From assembly GCA_026122225.1 (NCBI GenBank), contig JANEZZ010000809.1, positions 994,501 to 1,058,500 of the forward strand: a stretch of DNA of 64,000 bases, written 5' to 3'. Below are positions 1 through 10,754 of this stretch, one piece after another. This stretch comes from Heloderma charlesbogerti. Its lineage: Eukaryota > Chordata > Lepidosauria > Squamata > Helodermatidae. The notes below the pieces were generated by a model. That model did no database searches. It saw only the letters and a program-made list of their open reading frames with translations, and was not told where the DNA came from. Both the position numbers and the translations under genes were made by a program. Within the stretch, counting starts at the first letter, position 1. Every line of letters begins with the position of its first letter.

Positions 1-147
1 ACGAATCATGACTTTGCTGGGATTGTGCTGACACATCGTTTGCTACCATACACTCGCCAACGGGGCTGTCTAAGTTGTTGGGTCTTCTCCAACCAAATTC
101 AGCATCTTCTAGTCGATGTCCAGAGACACATTTTACTGGGATAGGAA

Positions 148-448
148 GCTGCCTTATACCGAGCTGGACCAGTGGTTCATCCAGCTCAGTGCTCTCCAGA
201 TGTTTTGGGCTTCAGCTCCCATCAGCCCAAACCAGCATGGCCAATGGTCAGGAATGTTGGGAGTTATAGCCCATAACATCTGGAGGGCCCCAAGTTGGAG
301 AAAGCCGGTCTGCACAGACTGGCAGCCACTCCCCAGGGTTTCAGACGTTTTCCAGCCCTACCTGGAGATGCTGGGGATTGAACCCTGGACCTTAGCATGT
401 GCATATGGTATTCTACTGCTGAGCTGTGGATCCCTTCCCCTTGGCTTG
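148..448 (-). mobile_element. tRNA-Ala-like SINE, interrupted
   Basis: Read on the minus strand this is a tRNA-derived SINE. The plus strand begins with GAAGCTGCCTTATACCGAG and ends with the complement of a tRNA-like head (TGGGGATTGAACCCTGGACC is the B-box region). The same order of blocks recurs at 15004, 21529, 32938 and 36050. The element is split near 187/307 by a palindromic MITE: SINE text stops after CAGCTCAGT and resumes with TCTGCACAGACTGGCAGCC. The head resembles tRNA-Ala(TGC), which is an inference from the GGGGCTGTAGCTCAGTGG-type consensus of the copies here. It is not a functional tRNA gene. Confidence 0.8.
188..306. mobile_element. Palindromic hAT-like MITE nested in SINE
   Basis: The block carries CTCCAGATGTTTTGGG near one end and ACATCTGGAGGGCCCC near the other, with a centre containing CTCCCATCAGCCC and GGGAGTTATAGCCC. 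This pseudo-palindrome is the hallmark of a MITE family present about 14 times in the window. It lies inside the SINE at 148-448, so it inserted later. Terminal bases are eroded, so the edges are approximate. Confidence 0.7.
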
Positions 449-1398
449 CAAATCTCTGTGAAACTGACAGCCACCTCCTTTAGCTCTCTCTTCTTGTCTA
501 GCGTCACACTTAAAGGAATTTGGCCTCCTCTGTTAGGGCTGCAGTTTTCCGGCTCTTGTTCTTGGCCCTGTTTTGTTTCCTCCAGAATGAGCAGGCACAG
601 AGAGGAAATTGCATCTTCCCCTGGGTTGTGAATGTAATCCAATGCAGGATTTTTGTTGTAACGTGCCTAAAGGAGGCGGAAGGGTGGGGATTCCCAGTCA
701 TGTGGAAGAGAGCCTTGTGTGCATTCTGGATCTGGTTAGAGCCGAGGTTTTAATTACTCTTGATTCATTTTGCACATGGTGGATGGGAGGACACCCTTGA
801 GCAAAATCATTTTCCAGTTGCGTTTGCCAAACTGGCCAGCGGTTCAACCAGGCCCATCTCAGTATTTTAATTATCTGAATAGATTTATTATTTGAAAGTA
901 TAAGTTGGTAAACCAACAACTGTATAAGGTCTTTTTTCCCGTTCCATCTGTATTCTTTGCTTCCAACCCCTCCTTCCCAAACCCCAACCCAATTCTGTGA
1001 CTCTGAAAACAAATTCCTGCTATCAAAACACATTTTGCTAACTGTCTTTCCGTACATCCGTTGAGCTTTGCTTAATTTTATTCAACTTCCTTGGTTGAGG
1101 CTTTCTTTCTTTTTCAAACTTCTGTGTGCAAGTGAGGAATGGCAGAGGAAAATCCAGTGAGGGAAAGTGCTTGTGGATACTTGCACATTTTTTCATGGAA
1201 GCCTGAGGACTAGGATGCTGAATGTCACATCCAACGACTTGCAGTAGGGTTCTTCAAAGAGAGAGGGGCATGGTGTGTGTGTGTGTTCTGATCTTTAGTA
1301 AAATTGGTCTTTGTGGCTTGGCTTTCTTTGACCAATCTTATGGACCAACGATGCGTGACATTCAGGAGCTTCTCTTGACTGGAACTCCATTAGACCTC
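449..1398. other. Unassigned non-coding DNA
   Basis: No gene and no recognised repeat. The stretch around 850-930 is AT-rich with TAATTATCTGAATAG-like text and could be a conserved non-coding element, which cannot be judged without alignment. Confidence 0.4.
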
Positions 1399-1610
1399 GG
1401 TGCTTCCAGATGAGGCTTTTATTGCAGTTGCCTTGCCTCATTCACAGATTTTTATTCGGGATTCAGATATCATTGTCTTCCATTTGTAATCCTCCAATGT
1501 CTTCCCACTGGTTTTTTCCACTTTTTTTTTTTTTACCAGAAAAAAACCCATTATGGAGGAAAAGTTGGAATAGCTGCACAGTGCTTTTTATTGACACCCT
1601 TGGTCCTGAG
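1399..1610 (+). mobile_element. GTGCTTCCAGA-type DNA element
   Basis: It starts with GGTGCTTCCAGATGAGGCTT. The body contains a poly-T run followed by ACCAGAAAAAAACCC and GAATAGCTGCACAGTGC. The same blocks, in either orientation, occur at 2036, 21155 and 34313. The family looks like a short non-autonomous DNA transposon with terminal GGGTGCTTCCAGA. The right end of this copy is not clear. Confidence 0.55.
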
Positions 1611-2035
1611 CCTGTCAAACAGCACATCTTAGCACTGTGGCAGGGACAGCCTTTCCTTTGGCCTTCATTTACTGTGCTGTAAAGTAAATGTTGAACTCAT
1701 ATCATAGCAGCCAGCTTTCACTAATGGTTTTTAGTTGGGCATCTCCTGGGTTTCTAAAGGAAGCAGTATTACGTTTGTTTGTTTATTTGTTTGTTTTCTT
1801 TGGAGTAAAAAGTCAGAGGGGACAAGAGGTTTTTTGAAAATGATTTGGGGAACTTAAGGACTTTTTTTTTTTTTTTTAAAGCAAGCTTAAAGGTTTTTAG
1901 AGTGTGTATTCTCTTTCACATGCCCAGGTGACCTTCTAGAACATATGCATGTTAGTGATGGCTTTGCTAGCCTGCGTGACATTAATCTCTTCATGGATCT
2001 TCTCTGTTTTTGTCTTCACTCCTCTTAAACTCTTT

Positions 2036-2263
2036 GGGTGATTCCAGACAGAGGACTCCTAGTGCTAATAACCAAAAATCATTGTGCACCTATTCATTAT
2101 GTTCTTCCTTGAAGGATTTTTTTCTGGCAAGAAAAAAGATGCAAGAAGTAGTGGGGAAACATGGGAGGGTTACAAATGGAAGATGGCAACATCTAGACGC
2201 TCCGTAAAACTCTGTGAAAAAAGCATGATGATTGCGTGCTAAAAGCCTTGTCTGGAAGCACCC
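2036..2263 (-). mobile_element. GTGCTTCCAGA-type DNA element, both ends present
   Basis: The left end GGGTGATTCCAGACA and right end TGTCTGGAAGCACCC are inverted copies of each other with one mismatch. The interior (TTTTTTTCTGGCAAGAAAAAAG, GGGAGGGTTACAAATGGAAG) matches the reverse complement of the copy at 1399. Length is about 228 bp with no open reading frame, so it is non-autonomous. I could not find a clear target duplication. Confidence 0.65.
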
Positions 2264-2269
2264 TTTTGA

Positions 2270-2500
2270 CCCAGTTTGCATGTTGCAACAACCCATGGTT
2301 AACAGATTGTGAGTTGTTGAAAAGAGGAGCGGGAGCAAGCGAGCTGGTTCCCGCCTGCTCACCTGCACCCACTGCGATAAACCAGGGACAGTGCATCCCT
2401 TGGTTGTTGATTGAACTCAGAACTCTGGGTTGTTGTGGCAGAGACAGCCTAGAATTGGAACTTCTGTTCGTTCTTTTAACAACCCATGGTGGAAATCAGG
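2270..2500. repeat. AACCCATGGTT-rich inverted-repeat block
   Basis: The block contains AACAACCCATGGTTAACAG near its left end and TTTTAACAACCCATGGTGG near its right end, with CTGGGTTGTTGTGG between. The motif set is shared with blocks at 2997, 57540, 59350 and 62490. It is probably one family of palindromic non-autonomous elements. Boundaries are approximate. Confidence 0.45.
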
Positions 2501-2919
2501 CCAGTATCTCTGCTGCGATCTTGCTGTTCTTCTCCCGTAAACCCTTACACTGATTCTCAGCATCAGCTTCTGCTGTCTTCTAAAGTTCTCCTCCCTGTGG
2601 CCATATGTGGGTCAAACAATGCATTATATGCAAATACCAGTAATGAAATACCAACATCTCTCTCTTTTTTTAATGCAGTGTAGCTTTGAGAGGTTGTGAT
2701 TTTGAGTGGAGGAGGAGGAGGAAAAGCTGGTGTGTGTACTCCCACCACCTTTTCTCCACTTGTAATTGCCCTCCCCAGCTGCTGTTCACCCTCTAGGGTT
2801 CCAGATGCATAATTACCCTTGTAACTACACATCTGGACCCCATGGGAGAAAAGCAGGTGGTGGTGGTGGGGAGACGTTGAGAAGGAAAACAGCTGTGTGT
2901 GTTAAGCACTGTCTAACTC

Positions 2920-2996
2920 ATCTTTCCCCAACCCGACAGCCCCCAGATGTGTTGGACTGCAACTTCCATAATTCCCAGCCAGCATGGCTATTGGCC
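2920..2996 (+). mobile_element. Half copy of palindromic MITE
   Basis: The left half of the ACTACAACTCCCA-type MITE is visible: CCCAACCCGACAGCCCCCAG, then GTTGGACTGCAACTTCC and CCAGCCAGCATGGC. The matching right half is absent. Confidence 0.55.
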
Positions 2997-3450
2997 CTGG
3001 ACACTGTGTCCAGGTTTGCACATAATGCTAACTCATTGTGTGGTTTGTTGAAATCCAGCTTGTCATTGTGTCTGAACTCATCCCAGCAAACAGACCATGG
3101 TTTGTTAACCAGCTACAAACTACAAATAGAAGTCATGGTTTGTGGTTGGCTTATGAAGTCTAGCTTGTTTAAACTATGGCTTGCTGTGATGTCTGAACCC
3201 AGAGTCATGGTTCATACTTGGCTTGTTTGTACTGCTGTTCTCCCTGAAACAGAGCCTCCTGGCTAGAGCAGCCTGGAAATTAAAGAGCTCTGAAGGCTGT
3301 TGAAATGGCTGGGAAAGAAACAGACCAGAAATAGAGATAACAAAGCATGGTTTGTTTGCGTGTTTGCAAGACAATTCATGTCAAAATCAACAGACCATGG
3401 CTAATGTAAACTATGGCTTAGCTTTATGTGCAAACGCCACCAGTATCTGT
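2997..3450. repeat. CATGGTTTGTT-type repeat block
   Basis: There are repeated variants of CATGGTTTGT and its complement ACAAACCATG: at about 3095 ACCATGGTTTGTTAACC, 3133 CATGGTTTGTGG, 3346 GCATGGTTTGTTTG and 3395 GACCATGGC. Phrases like GTGTCTGAACTCA and GATGTCTGAACCCAGAG sit between them. The family reappears at 59350 and 62490. Confidence 0.5.
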
Positions 3451-3859
3451 AAAATGACAAACACAGAATAGGGCTTATAGAACTACATAGGACCATCAGA
3501 ATGGGTGTGGCGCTTCACAAAGTACTTCCAGTATTAAGGGGCAGCAAGGGTGAAGGGGCGGAATTTTTTAAGGGAGCTGGTTCCATGAGAGCTGGAATAC
3601 CTGGCCAAATGACGGAACCTTGCTTTGCACTCAGACAGCAGCTTTTGCATGTATGGGACTTTCCCGTCCTTGTTTTGCTACGCAAACACACATTTTCAGT
3701 TAGGGGAATTCATGTGTTTTTCAGCTGCTTCCATTTTCAGTTGAGACGGCAAAGGCAAGATCGTGCAGGCGGGCATAGGCCCGGGGAGAAGCCATAACAT
3801 ATGCAGAGTTTGCAACTGGATTACTCAACACTGGCTTGCCACACGGTGCTAGTAAATTC

Positions 3860-4085
3860 TCATCCACATGGGGGGCATTTTGGCACCTGCATGGCTTGTT
3901 ATGGAATTCCCTCCCCAGGGAAGTCTGCCAGATTGCATCCTCTTTTTATTTTTAGGGAACAGTCCTGGAAGAGCGGTTTGAAAAGCTGGCTAGAACTTTG
4001 TGGCTGGCCTTTGAGTTGAGAGGGTCACTGTGGTTTTTCTGTTTGTTTGGTTTTGGAATTCAGTTTGTCTGATATGGTTTTTAAG
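3860..4085 (+). mobile_element. L2/CR1-clade LINE 3' fragment
   Basis: The segment TATGGAATTCCCTCCCCAGG matches the LWNSLP-type C-terminal motif of L2-like ORF2 in decayed form, and is followed by a T-rich 3' untranslated-like tail (GTTTGTTTGGTTTTGG). Very degraded. The call rests on similarity to the clearer copies at 11598 and 53850. Confidence 0.4.
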
Positions 4086-4560
4086 ATTGTAATCCTACTT
4101 GAGCTTCTATTGCAGGAAAAAAAATAGCAAGCAAATTGCTTGCCGTTGCAATGGGCAAAATTTGTGCCAAGGAAGAACCCGCTGGAATGGGGCGCAATTA
4201 GGAATGGTTGAATCAGTCAGATTTTGGTTTCTCTCAGTTTCTCTCTTTTTTCCTTCAGATTTCAGTTTAGTTCATGTCAAACTTTGGGAATTTCTCCAGT
4301 CTTAAATTCAGTTTGTTCTGAGCTTTGTGAAAAAGAGAAAGAAATGCTTGCGTGAAAATTCTCCGAATCCATGAATTCATTATGTATTTTTACCAAATAT
4401 ATACATTTTGTAACAATTTTCCTAATCGAATGCCTTTTTAACATTATTTCCCCAAGTATACTCATTTTTGTATGCATTTTTTGATTGAACAACTCCATTG
4501 TAAAATTTGGAGAAGTGCAAATTTTGAAGGAGAACTGAGGTTCGGTTCACATACTAAAGT
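4086..4560. repeat. AT-rich probable degraded DNA element
   Basis: The stretch has TTTGTATGCATTTTTTGATTG, GTGCAAATTTTGAAGG and GGTTCGGTTCAC. Such text resembles the interior of the TAGGGATGT-type MITEs at 45859, 48326 and 54685, but no terminal repeats or target duplication can be read. Confidence 0.25.
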
Positions 4561-4892
4561 ATGCCATTAGGTAAGTTTGCCTTAAAATGCAAACTGGACA
4601 AATTTCTTCCCCATCTCTTGGTGCAATCTCCCGCTTTGTGGGATTCCAGTAAGTAAGGGCTGTGCAACCTGTTCTCAGAGGTGACCTGGCTTTGACCCTT
4701 CCTGCAGAGGAGTGACATTTTCTCCCAGAGAAGCTATTGGTATGGGAGAAAGCATAGGAGTGTACCTGGGGACACCCTTGCATCCTAGTGAGTCCAGCCA
4801 ATGAGAATGGCCTGTGTCTACCTGCCTAGCAACATCCCCTTTATTTGCATAGCCCCACTACGTGTTCTAGTGTGTGACAATGTTAACATCAG

Positions 4893-5010
4893 AGCCTAAA
4901 AAGAGCCCTTTTGGATTAGACCAAAGCTCCATCCAGTCCAGCGTTGTGCTACCTAAAGTGACCAACCAGATTCTTCCAGGAACCCACAAACTTGGCCCGG
5001 CCCTTTCATT
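4893..5010 (-). mobile_element. CR1 LINE 3' end fragment
   Basis: On the minus strand this is the CR1 3' terminus. The plus strand reads AAGAGCCCTTTTGGATTAGA then CCATCCAGTCCAGCG and GTGACCAACCAGATTC, the reverse complement of the end of the clear copy at 61405-61856. Confidence 0.6.
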
Positions 5011-5091
5011 TGGCCCCAGCATCTGGTTAGAAAGACCAGATCCTACTCCGTTCCTCTTGTTAGTTCTCATGTGTGTGAGGAATCCTAGCAC

Positions 5092-5332
5092 GAGAACATA
5101 AGAGGAGCTCCACTGGAGTGGATCACAGCTACGTCTAGTCCAACAGGGGTCAACCAGATGCCTTTGGGAAGCTCACCAGTAGGACATGAGGGTAACAGTC
5201 TTCTCTTGTTGCTGCTGGTATTAAGAGGCCAGTTCGGAACTGGTGTTTAGACAGATTTGTCTTCTAATAAAATTACTGTAAGCCATTCAGAGCCGTAGGC
5301 CAGGAGGAAGCATGATAAACACTGAAATAAAT
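5092..5332 (-). mobile_element. CR1 3' fragment plus LINE-like tail
   Basis: From 5092 to about 5232 the text (CTAGTCCAACAGGGGTCAAC, GATGCCTTTGGGAAGCTCAC, AGTAGGACATGAGGG) is a minus-strand CR1 3' end. From 5240 to 5332 there is a different A-rich tail (CCATTCAGAGCCGTAGG and CTGAAATAAATGAG) resembling a plus-strand LINE 3' end. Confidence 0.6.
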
Positions 5333-5344
5333 GAGTCTTGTTCC

Positions 5345-7977
5345 TTCTTCCCTTCTAGTTGGATGGTTATTGCAACTTACCTTCCTTCTCAGTGATGGGA
5401 GTCTGAGTTATGGGTAGACTTCCTCACTCCTCTGCTTGTCTAGGGCAATACATGTGTGCATCCATGAAGCCTTCAGTGTGTGTGTGTGTTTGTTTTAAAT
5501 CTGGAGACAAATGTGGAAGGTGAGACTCCAGTTCTGTGGAAATGGTTTTCAGTGTGTTGCTAAGGCAACTGGAGACGTCACCCGAAAACAGCCTTCCTCT
5601 CTGCTATGGCAGAGCATTGTTGATTGAATGAGATTTGGTGGAATTAGATAATTCTGAAATTTGCAATGGTTTGATGCTGGGCCTTGATTCAGTATGTGAA
5701 AGTAGTGTCCCCCCTGTAGTAATTGAATTCTCCCCCCAATCAATAATTTTCCCCACCCTTCCCTTGTCTCCAGAAGTTATGTTTTTGTGGTGTGGGGTGA
5801 GTCGTCCATGCAGGATTCTTATGAAGAGGGAGTTATGGTTGGCTTGTAAGTAGATACTCATCTGGTCATCTATGGTGAGTGAGAATTGATCCTAGGTGAG
5901 AAGGAAAAGAAGCTTTAGCAAAAAAGCAGACAAACCCCAACACCCTGGGGTCTTTTTTGTTCCTTTTAGGTTGCCAGTGGGCAGGTGAACTAGAAAGAAC
6001 TAATGCTGACCAATGACTTGTAGACAACTTATAATGTTGTGTGTTATGGTTCAGGGTATGTGTCCTCTGTGCTAAAAGGAAGTCAGAATCCAAATTCGAG
6101 GCCAAGGAAAGCTGAATTCTGGGGCTGCATAAAATATGCAAATTGGGTGGATTTGCATGATTTGTCCCTGCTCCCCTCCCCATTCTTCTTATTTTCTTCA
6201 GCTACTTAGTAGGGGAGGGGCAAGAGCTGAGTGGAGACACTGAGGACATGTCCCCTTGCTGGTGGAAATCTTATTAATCTCTCTGCAACCATAAGGGCTA
6301 GAAACGTGTGTTTTAAAAACCTAAAAGTTCAGTTTCTCAGGAAGGTGAATTCTACATTGAATGCCATACTCTGCTTTTTTCTCCTCTGTGATGGAATTGT
6401 GGCATGCACACAGCTGTGGTTATGGTACCCATGTGGCATTTTGTTCCCTTATTGCATCTTTCCCATTTTAAAAACCAAGCAGAAAGATAGAGTATTTTGC
6501 ATTGGGATGGTAAAATTCTTGGCTGTTTCTTTAAAAAAAAGTTTTGGGGTCTGGTCCTGAAGTACAAAAAGCTGTTCTTTCCTCTCAGTTATGTTTTGCG
6601 TGTTTTAAAGCAGTGCTGAGCTGAAATGCCCATCCATCCGCCAGTTTCACCACCCTCTTTGTAGAGTGCGGTGATCGGGGGCTATTTTGGTTCAGATTGT
6701 GGGGATGCGCAAGCAGGCGCAAAGTGTTTGCCCTACTTGCTGTTGGTGATGTTCATGCTCCTTGCTGCTGTTGTGTGCTGTTCCTTCCTACGCAGATGCC
6801 ACCAGCATGAAAGCAGGAAGTATTGTCATGCAACCTCAGAGTGGGGATAGCAGAAGGAAGTAATGCTTCCTGCCCTCATTCTGGTATTTTCTGGACAGGA
6901 AGGAATGAGGAAGCACTGGAGGAACTCACTAGCAGCAGGGAGCATAAACAAACACCAGGAGTAAGAGGAATGAACACTTTGCCTGTTTGTGCGCCTCTAA
7001 AATTGGCTAAATGTCCTGTCCGCCCTATGTTGCACCCTACAAACAGAATGGTGAAATCAGGGTAGATTTCAGCACATTGGGAAGCTGATTGCGGGATGAG
7101 CTTTGCCATCAGTAGCCTTGCAAGTAGGTCCAAAAAGTTGCTTGCTCTGGTGAGTTTTTAAAAATGGCTTGCGTACATCTGCTGGACTCCTGTGGCCTCA
7201 AAGAGGAAAAGAACCAACTTGCTTAAAGTTTCCCTGCCTGGTCTCCTGGAGAGGATTCTTAACATACCACAGGTAACCAGGTGGTGAGTATCTATGTGCA
7301 AGCCTGGTGGTGTGTCACCTGGAAGCCAAATTGACCTTCTTGTCTGCCATTTTCTGGACATATGTGGCTTTTCTTCCTAAACAGTAGCCTATGTGCTCCT
7401 CTCTAAGTGTACTAGAAGCACGTTTTCTCTCCCTTCTAAGCGTGATATGGTTACACAAGAGGAATGGGCAGTGAGGTGTTGCTTCAAGAAACTGTTTGTT
7501 ACCTCATTGGGGAAGGAAGCCCCCAGCCCACCCACTGTTACAGGCAGGTCCTTTGGTGGCCAACAGGGACAAAAGAGCTTTTGAAGTTTCTCATCTGTCC
7601 TGCTTAGTCTTCTCCCCCCCCCCTTTCTTCCTGAGAGGCTTGGCAGTTTCTTGAAAGCGTGCCATGTAAACTTTCCTGGAATAAGCAGAACAGGTGAAGT
7701 CCCACTCTCTGGAATACAGTGCAGAGAGCCTAGTAGTGGAACTCTAAAAATCATCCTCAGGGCAAAGATTGGTGGTGGGGAAGAAGGAAAGGAAATACTC
7801 CAAGTTGGGAGCATTGGCTTGCCTAGGCAGAGGCGGTGTATACTGTTGAGCTAAGAAAAGGGGGTGGGGGCATCTGTAGCAAGTTAATCCAAACTCTGCA
7901 CCATGCAAAACTGAATTTTGGGATATACACAGGTGTTTGTGGATATTTTGCATAACTGATTTTGCCATTTTTATGTA
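5345..7977. other. Unassigned non-coding DNA
   Basis: No open frame with protein-like composition and no clear repeat family. The many short open frames on both strands are what non-coding DNA of this composition produces. A (GT)n run sits at about 5477-5490. Confidence 0.4.
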
Positions 7978-8210
7978 TGTTGTTATTACATTTATATCAC
8001 ACCTTTTTTCCTCTTGCAAAGAGCCCAAGGCGGCTTACATGGTCCTCCTCTCCATTTTATTCTCGCAACAACCCTGCAAGCCCGGTTAGGCTGCGAGTCA
8101 GTGCCTGGCCCAGAGTCACCCAGTGAGCTTCATGGCCCAGTGGGAACTAGAACCTGGGTCTCCTGCGTCCCAGTCCAGGACACAGACCACTACACCACGC
8201 TGGCTATCAA
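7978..8210 (-). mobile_element. Second tRNA-derived SINE family, full copy
   Basis: Read on the minus strand, a tRNA-like head (AGCCAGCGTGGTGTAGTGG, then CAGGTTCTAGTTCCC as B box) is followed by a body with CACTGGGTGACTCTGGGCC, CAGGGTTGTTGCGAG and CGCCTTGGGCTCTTTGC, and an A/T-rich tail. The A-box-like GTGGTGTAGTGG and the B-box support pol III origin. Other copies are at 8736, 11185, 11448, 18100, 22800 and 46985. Confidence 0.8.
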
Positions 8211-8303
8211 TTGGGGAGGGGCAAAGTGTCCAGCATGGAAAACACATTGAACCCCCACTTTGGTTTCTGAGTGACATTCCACAAACCATCACTCACGCCT
8301 TCC

Positions 8304-8328
8304 CCTCTCTCTCTCTCTCTCTCTCTCG
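8304..8328. repeat. (CT)n microsatellite
   Basis: About twelve uninterrupted CT dinucleotides. Confidence 0.95.
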
Positions 8329-8604
8329 CCACTTGAAGGGCTGTGACATGGATGTTTATTTTCTCCTTCCTCTCTGATGCAAGCTGAGATTGTCCCAGAA
8401 TTTATTTATTTATTTGTTTATCTATTTATTACATTTCTGTACTGTCCAATAGCCAAAACTCTGTCATTTGAATTCTCTGCTTGTGTATGCCACTTTTCTT
8501 CCCCGCCTGCCTTTTTTTTTGCCAGTGTTTCTCAGCTTGGAGTCCGCTTGGTGTACCAAGCAAAGCAAGTAAGATTTGGTCATGAGATCCCGCATGGTGT
8601 AATT

Positions 8605-8727
8605 CAGGGGTGGGCAACTTGTGGCCCAGCAGATGTTTTGGCCTACAATTCCCAAGATCCTTCACCACTGGCTAGGTTGGGAGCTGTAGGCTAAAACATT
8701 GAGGGGGGGCACAAATTGCCCACCCCG
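8605..8727. mobile_element. hAT-like MITE with 8 bp target duplication
   Basis: The left end CAGGGGTGGGCAACTTGTGG is an inverted copy of the right end, whose reverse complement begins CGGGGTGGGCAATTTGTG. The flanks GTGTAATT (8597-8604) and GTGTTATT (8728-8735) match at seven of eight bases. An 8 bp duplication with a CAGGGG terminus is typical of the hAT superfamily (established knowledge). The interior has the family's CCTACAATTCCCAAG and GGGAGCTGTAGGC arms. There is no coding capacity. Confidence 0.85.
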
Positions 8728-8735
8728 GTGTTATT

Positions 8736-8925
8736 GTTAAAAGTGCCAGGCTAGCATTGGGGACACTCAGGTTCCCCTATTTGGCGACAAAGGGCCCTGT
8801 CGCTGCCTCTCTGCTGAACCTACCTCACAGGGTTGTTGTGAGAATAAAATAGGAGGGAGGACCATGAGCGCCATCCTGAGCTTTTTGGGAGAGAGGGTGG
8901 GATAAAATTAATACCCATTTGCTGT
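8736..8925 (+). mobile_element. Second-family SINE, plus strand
   Basis: It contains GAACCTACCTCACAGGGTTG, TTGTGAGAATAAAATAGG and a 3' GTGGGATAAAATTAATACCC. This matches the reverse complement of the copy at 7978. The tRNA head is degraded. Confidence 0.65.
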
Positions 8926-8929
8926 GGGC

Positions 8930-9654
8930 CGTGCCATTCTTTTACCCCACTCTGTGTTTACTGCCTTGATACGGGCTATTGCAATGGACTTCAGTCTTCA
9001 CCTGGAGACTGAAGTCTTCATCAGTCTTCACCTGGGCCCCCTGCCGCCGCCCTAAACAACGACTCCTTTGTGGTTTTCATCTGCAAGCCAAGCCTTCTTT
9101 CCGCACCTGGATGCTATTTGAGCCCTGAGTCCTTGTCTGGGTGCTTTTGTGTCTTTTTTCTCCCCAGCCATTCCTGTTTGGCCCCTGCGCATTTCAATTA
9201 TCTAAATAACTGATTAGGGTCTGTTTTGTCAAGACTTGCACCTCCTTAAACAAACAAATGCTCCCCTTCCTTCATGTTTGCTTTAACGATCTTGGAAGGA
9301 TGTCAATAGCAGTAGGCTATTCAGGAAGGGGGAACTAGTCGGGGCGTAATGCATCGGTAACCACACTGCACGGTACAATAACTGTCGGGAAATGTTATGA
9401 ATTCTGCTCTTCCTCCCCCCTCCACGCCTTGCTCATAATGAGAGCTGCCCTCCTTTCACAAGGGCCAAACATTTTGCCCAAAGACAAGTAAGAGTCATGT
9501 TAAATCCTGGTCATGTATTCTTTAAGGCAGGGTTCAGTTACACACACCTGCCAAAACATTGTTTTTCTGTCCCTGGCGATATCGGGGAATCTGTGCCTAT
9601 TTTTCCACCACCACTTTCCACAGCAGCAAAGAAGACACTGTTGCCTCCAGACCG
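8930..9654. other. Unassigned; possible conserved element
   Basis: No gene. A short imperfect repeat of CAGTCTTCACCTGG lies at about 8990-9035. The segment 9190-9300 (CAATTATCTAAATAACTGATTAGG and text after it) has dense homeodomain-like TAAT/ATTA cores and is a candidate conserved non-coding element. Confidence 0.35.
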
Positions 9655-9795
9655 TTAACATGGTGCTGTCTCCTCCAGGCAGCAGGGTGCTAACAAAGCA
9701 CTAACTTTTTCTAGTTGGTGTTCACCTGTTCATTCACCAGAAAAGATAGTACTTTGTTAGCACCCTGCTGCCTGGAGGAGACAGCACCATGTTAA
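9655..9795. repeat. Near-perfect hairpin with TTAA ends
   Basis: The left arm starts TTAACATGGTGCTGTCTCCT and the right arm is its reverse complement, ending AGGAGACAGCACCATGTTAA. The outer 44 bases of each arm are identical, and pairing continues with mismatches into a centre around TTCACCTGTTCATTC. The whole is a 141 bp fold-back. The TTAA termini recall the piggyBac target, but this is not proof. A degraded relative lies at 10207-10345. Confidence 0.85.
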
Positions 9796-9809
9796 TAGCT
9801 TGGCGGCAA

Positions 9810-10205
9810 TAGTGTTTTAAATTTTTTTAATAGGTTTTATATACCGCTGTATATCTCACAAGATACCTGAACAGTGAACCATTAAAGAAAGGGGAGGAAA
9901 AATCAAAATATTAAATTAAAATATTAAAATATTTAAAATCTGCTTATGTCAATAAAACCGTGGCTGGTCAAAGGGAAAGCTTGTTCATATAAAATATCTT
10001 CAGCAGGCACTGGAAACAAACATTAGTGGCTACCTGACATCACCAGGCAGGGAGTTCCACAGGGAGGGAGCCAGAACACTGAAGGTTCTACTAAGAGTGG
10101 ACTCCTAACGAACTGCAGGTCCATGTGAAACCATCAGGAGTGCTTCATCTGATGACCCCAGCGGGCAGGCTGATAAAGCAGAATATCCTAGTCCCAAGTT
10201 GTTTA
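9810..10205 (-). mobile_element. LINE-like 3' region, minus strand
   Basis: The plus strand opens with TTTTATATACCGCTGTATATC, whose reverse complement is an A-rich LINE-like tail, and continues into CAGGCAGGGAGTTCCACAGGG and AGGTTCTACTAAGAGTGGAC. The same order is seen in the longer copy at 29785-30440. The family could not be named with confidence; a CR1/L2-clade LINE is plausible. Confidence 0.5.
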
Positions 10206-10206
10206 G

Positions 10207-10345
10207 GACTTACTGGTTTTCATCTGTTCATTCAGAAGGTGCTTTCCCCTCAAAATCATTCAGCATGGCATTGTCTCCTCCAGCCAGCAGAGTGCTAATA
10301 AAATGCTATCTTCTCCAGTGAATGAACAGGTGAAAACATTCTCCC
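10207..10345. repeat. Degraded relative of the 9655 hairpin
   Basis: TTTTCATCTGTTCATTCAG on the left and CAGTGAATGAACAGGTGAAAA on the right are inverted copies. Between them lies CATTGTCTCCTCCAGCCAGC, a diverged arm of the 9655 hairpin. Compared with that hairpin the order is inside-out. Confidence 0.6.
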
Positions 10346-10754
10346 TCTGTTGTCTCACATGGTATGCATTGAACAACAACAAAAGTATGAAGGAAGTAGC
10401 GTATGTATACTTAACAGATTTTAAATTGACTTACATGATGAGTGCCTGGTTGCCAACAGCCCATTCTGAGCCTGCTGTCTGTTTCTAGCAATGTGGCTGT
10501 TACTCATGTTAGATTTGTAAGTTATGGGTCGCTCAGGTAAGCAATGACTCTGTCTTAAAATAGAAAATATAGGAGCTGTGAGACATCCAGACAACCATTA
10601 GGTGAGACAGACAGCTATTGGCCATAATACCAAAATGTGGAACCTCCAAATTGAATTCCAGATGCTGTAGAGAAATAGCTGGGTAGGAGTGTTGCCTTCA
10701 TATCCAGCGGTGTCATTCCACAAACACCAATAGCGCTAATGGAGCTCCATAGTG

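Noticed and set aside
116..631. 171-codon open frame on the plus strand
   Set aside because: Its first two thirds are the nested SINE and MITE read in frame; no protein family features.
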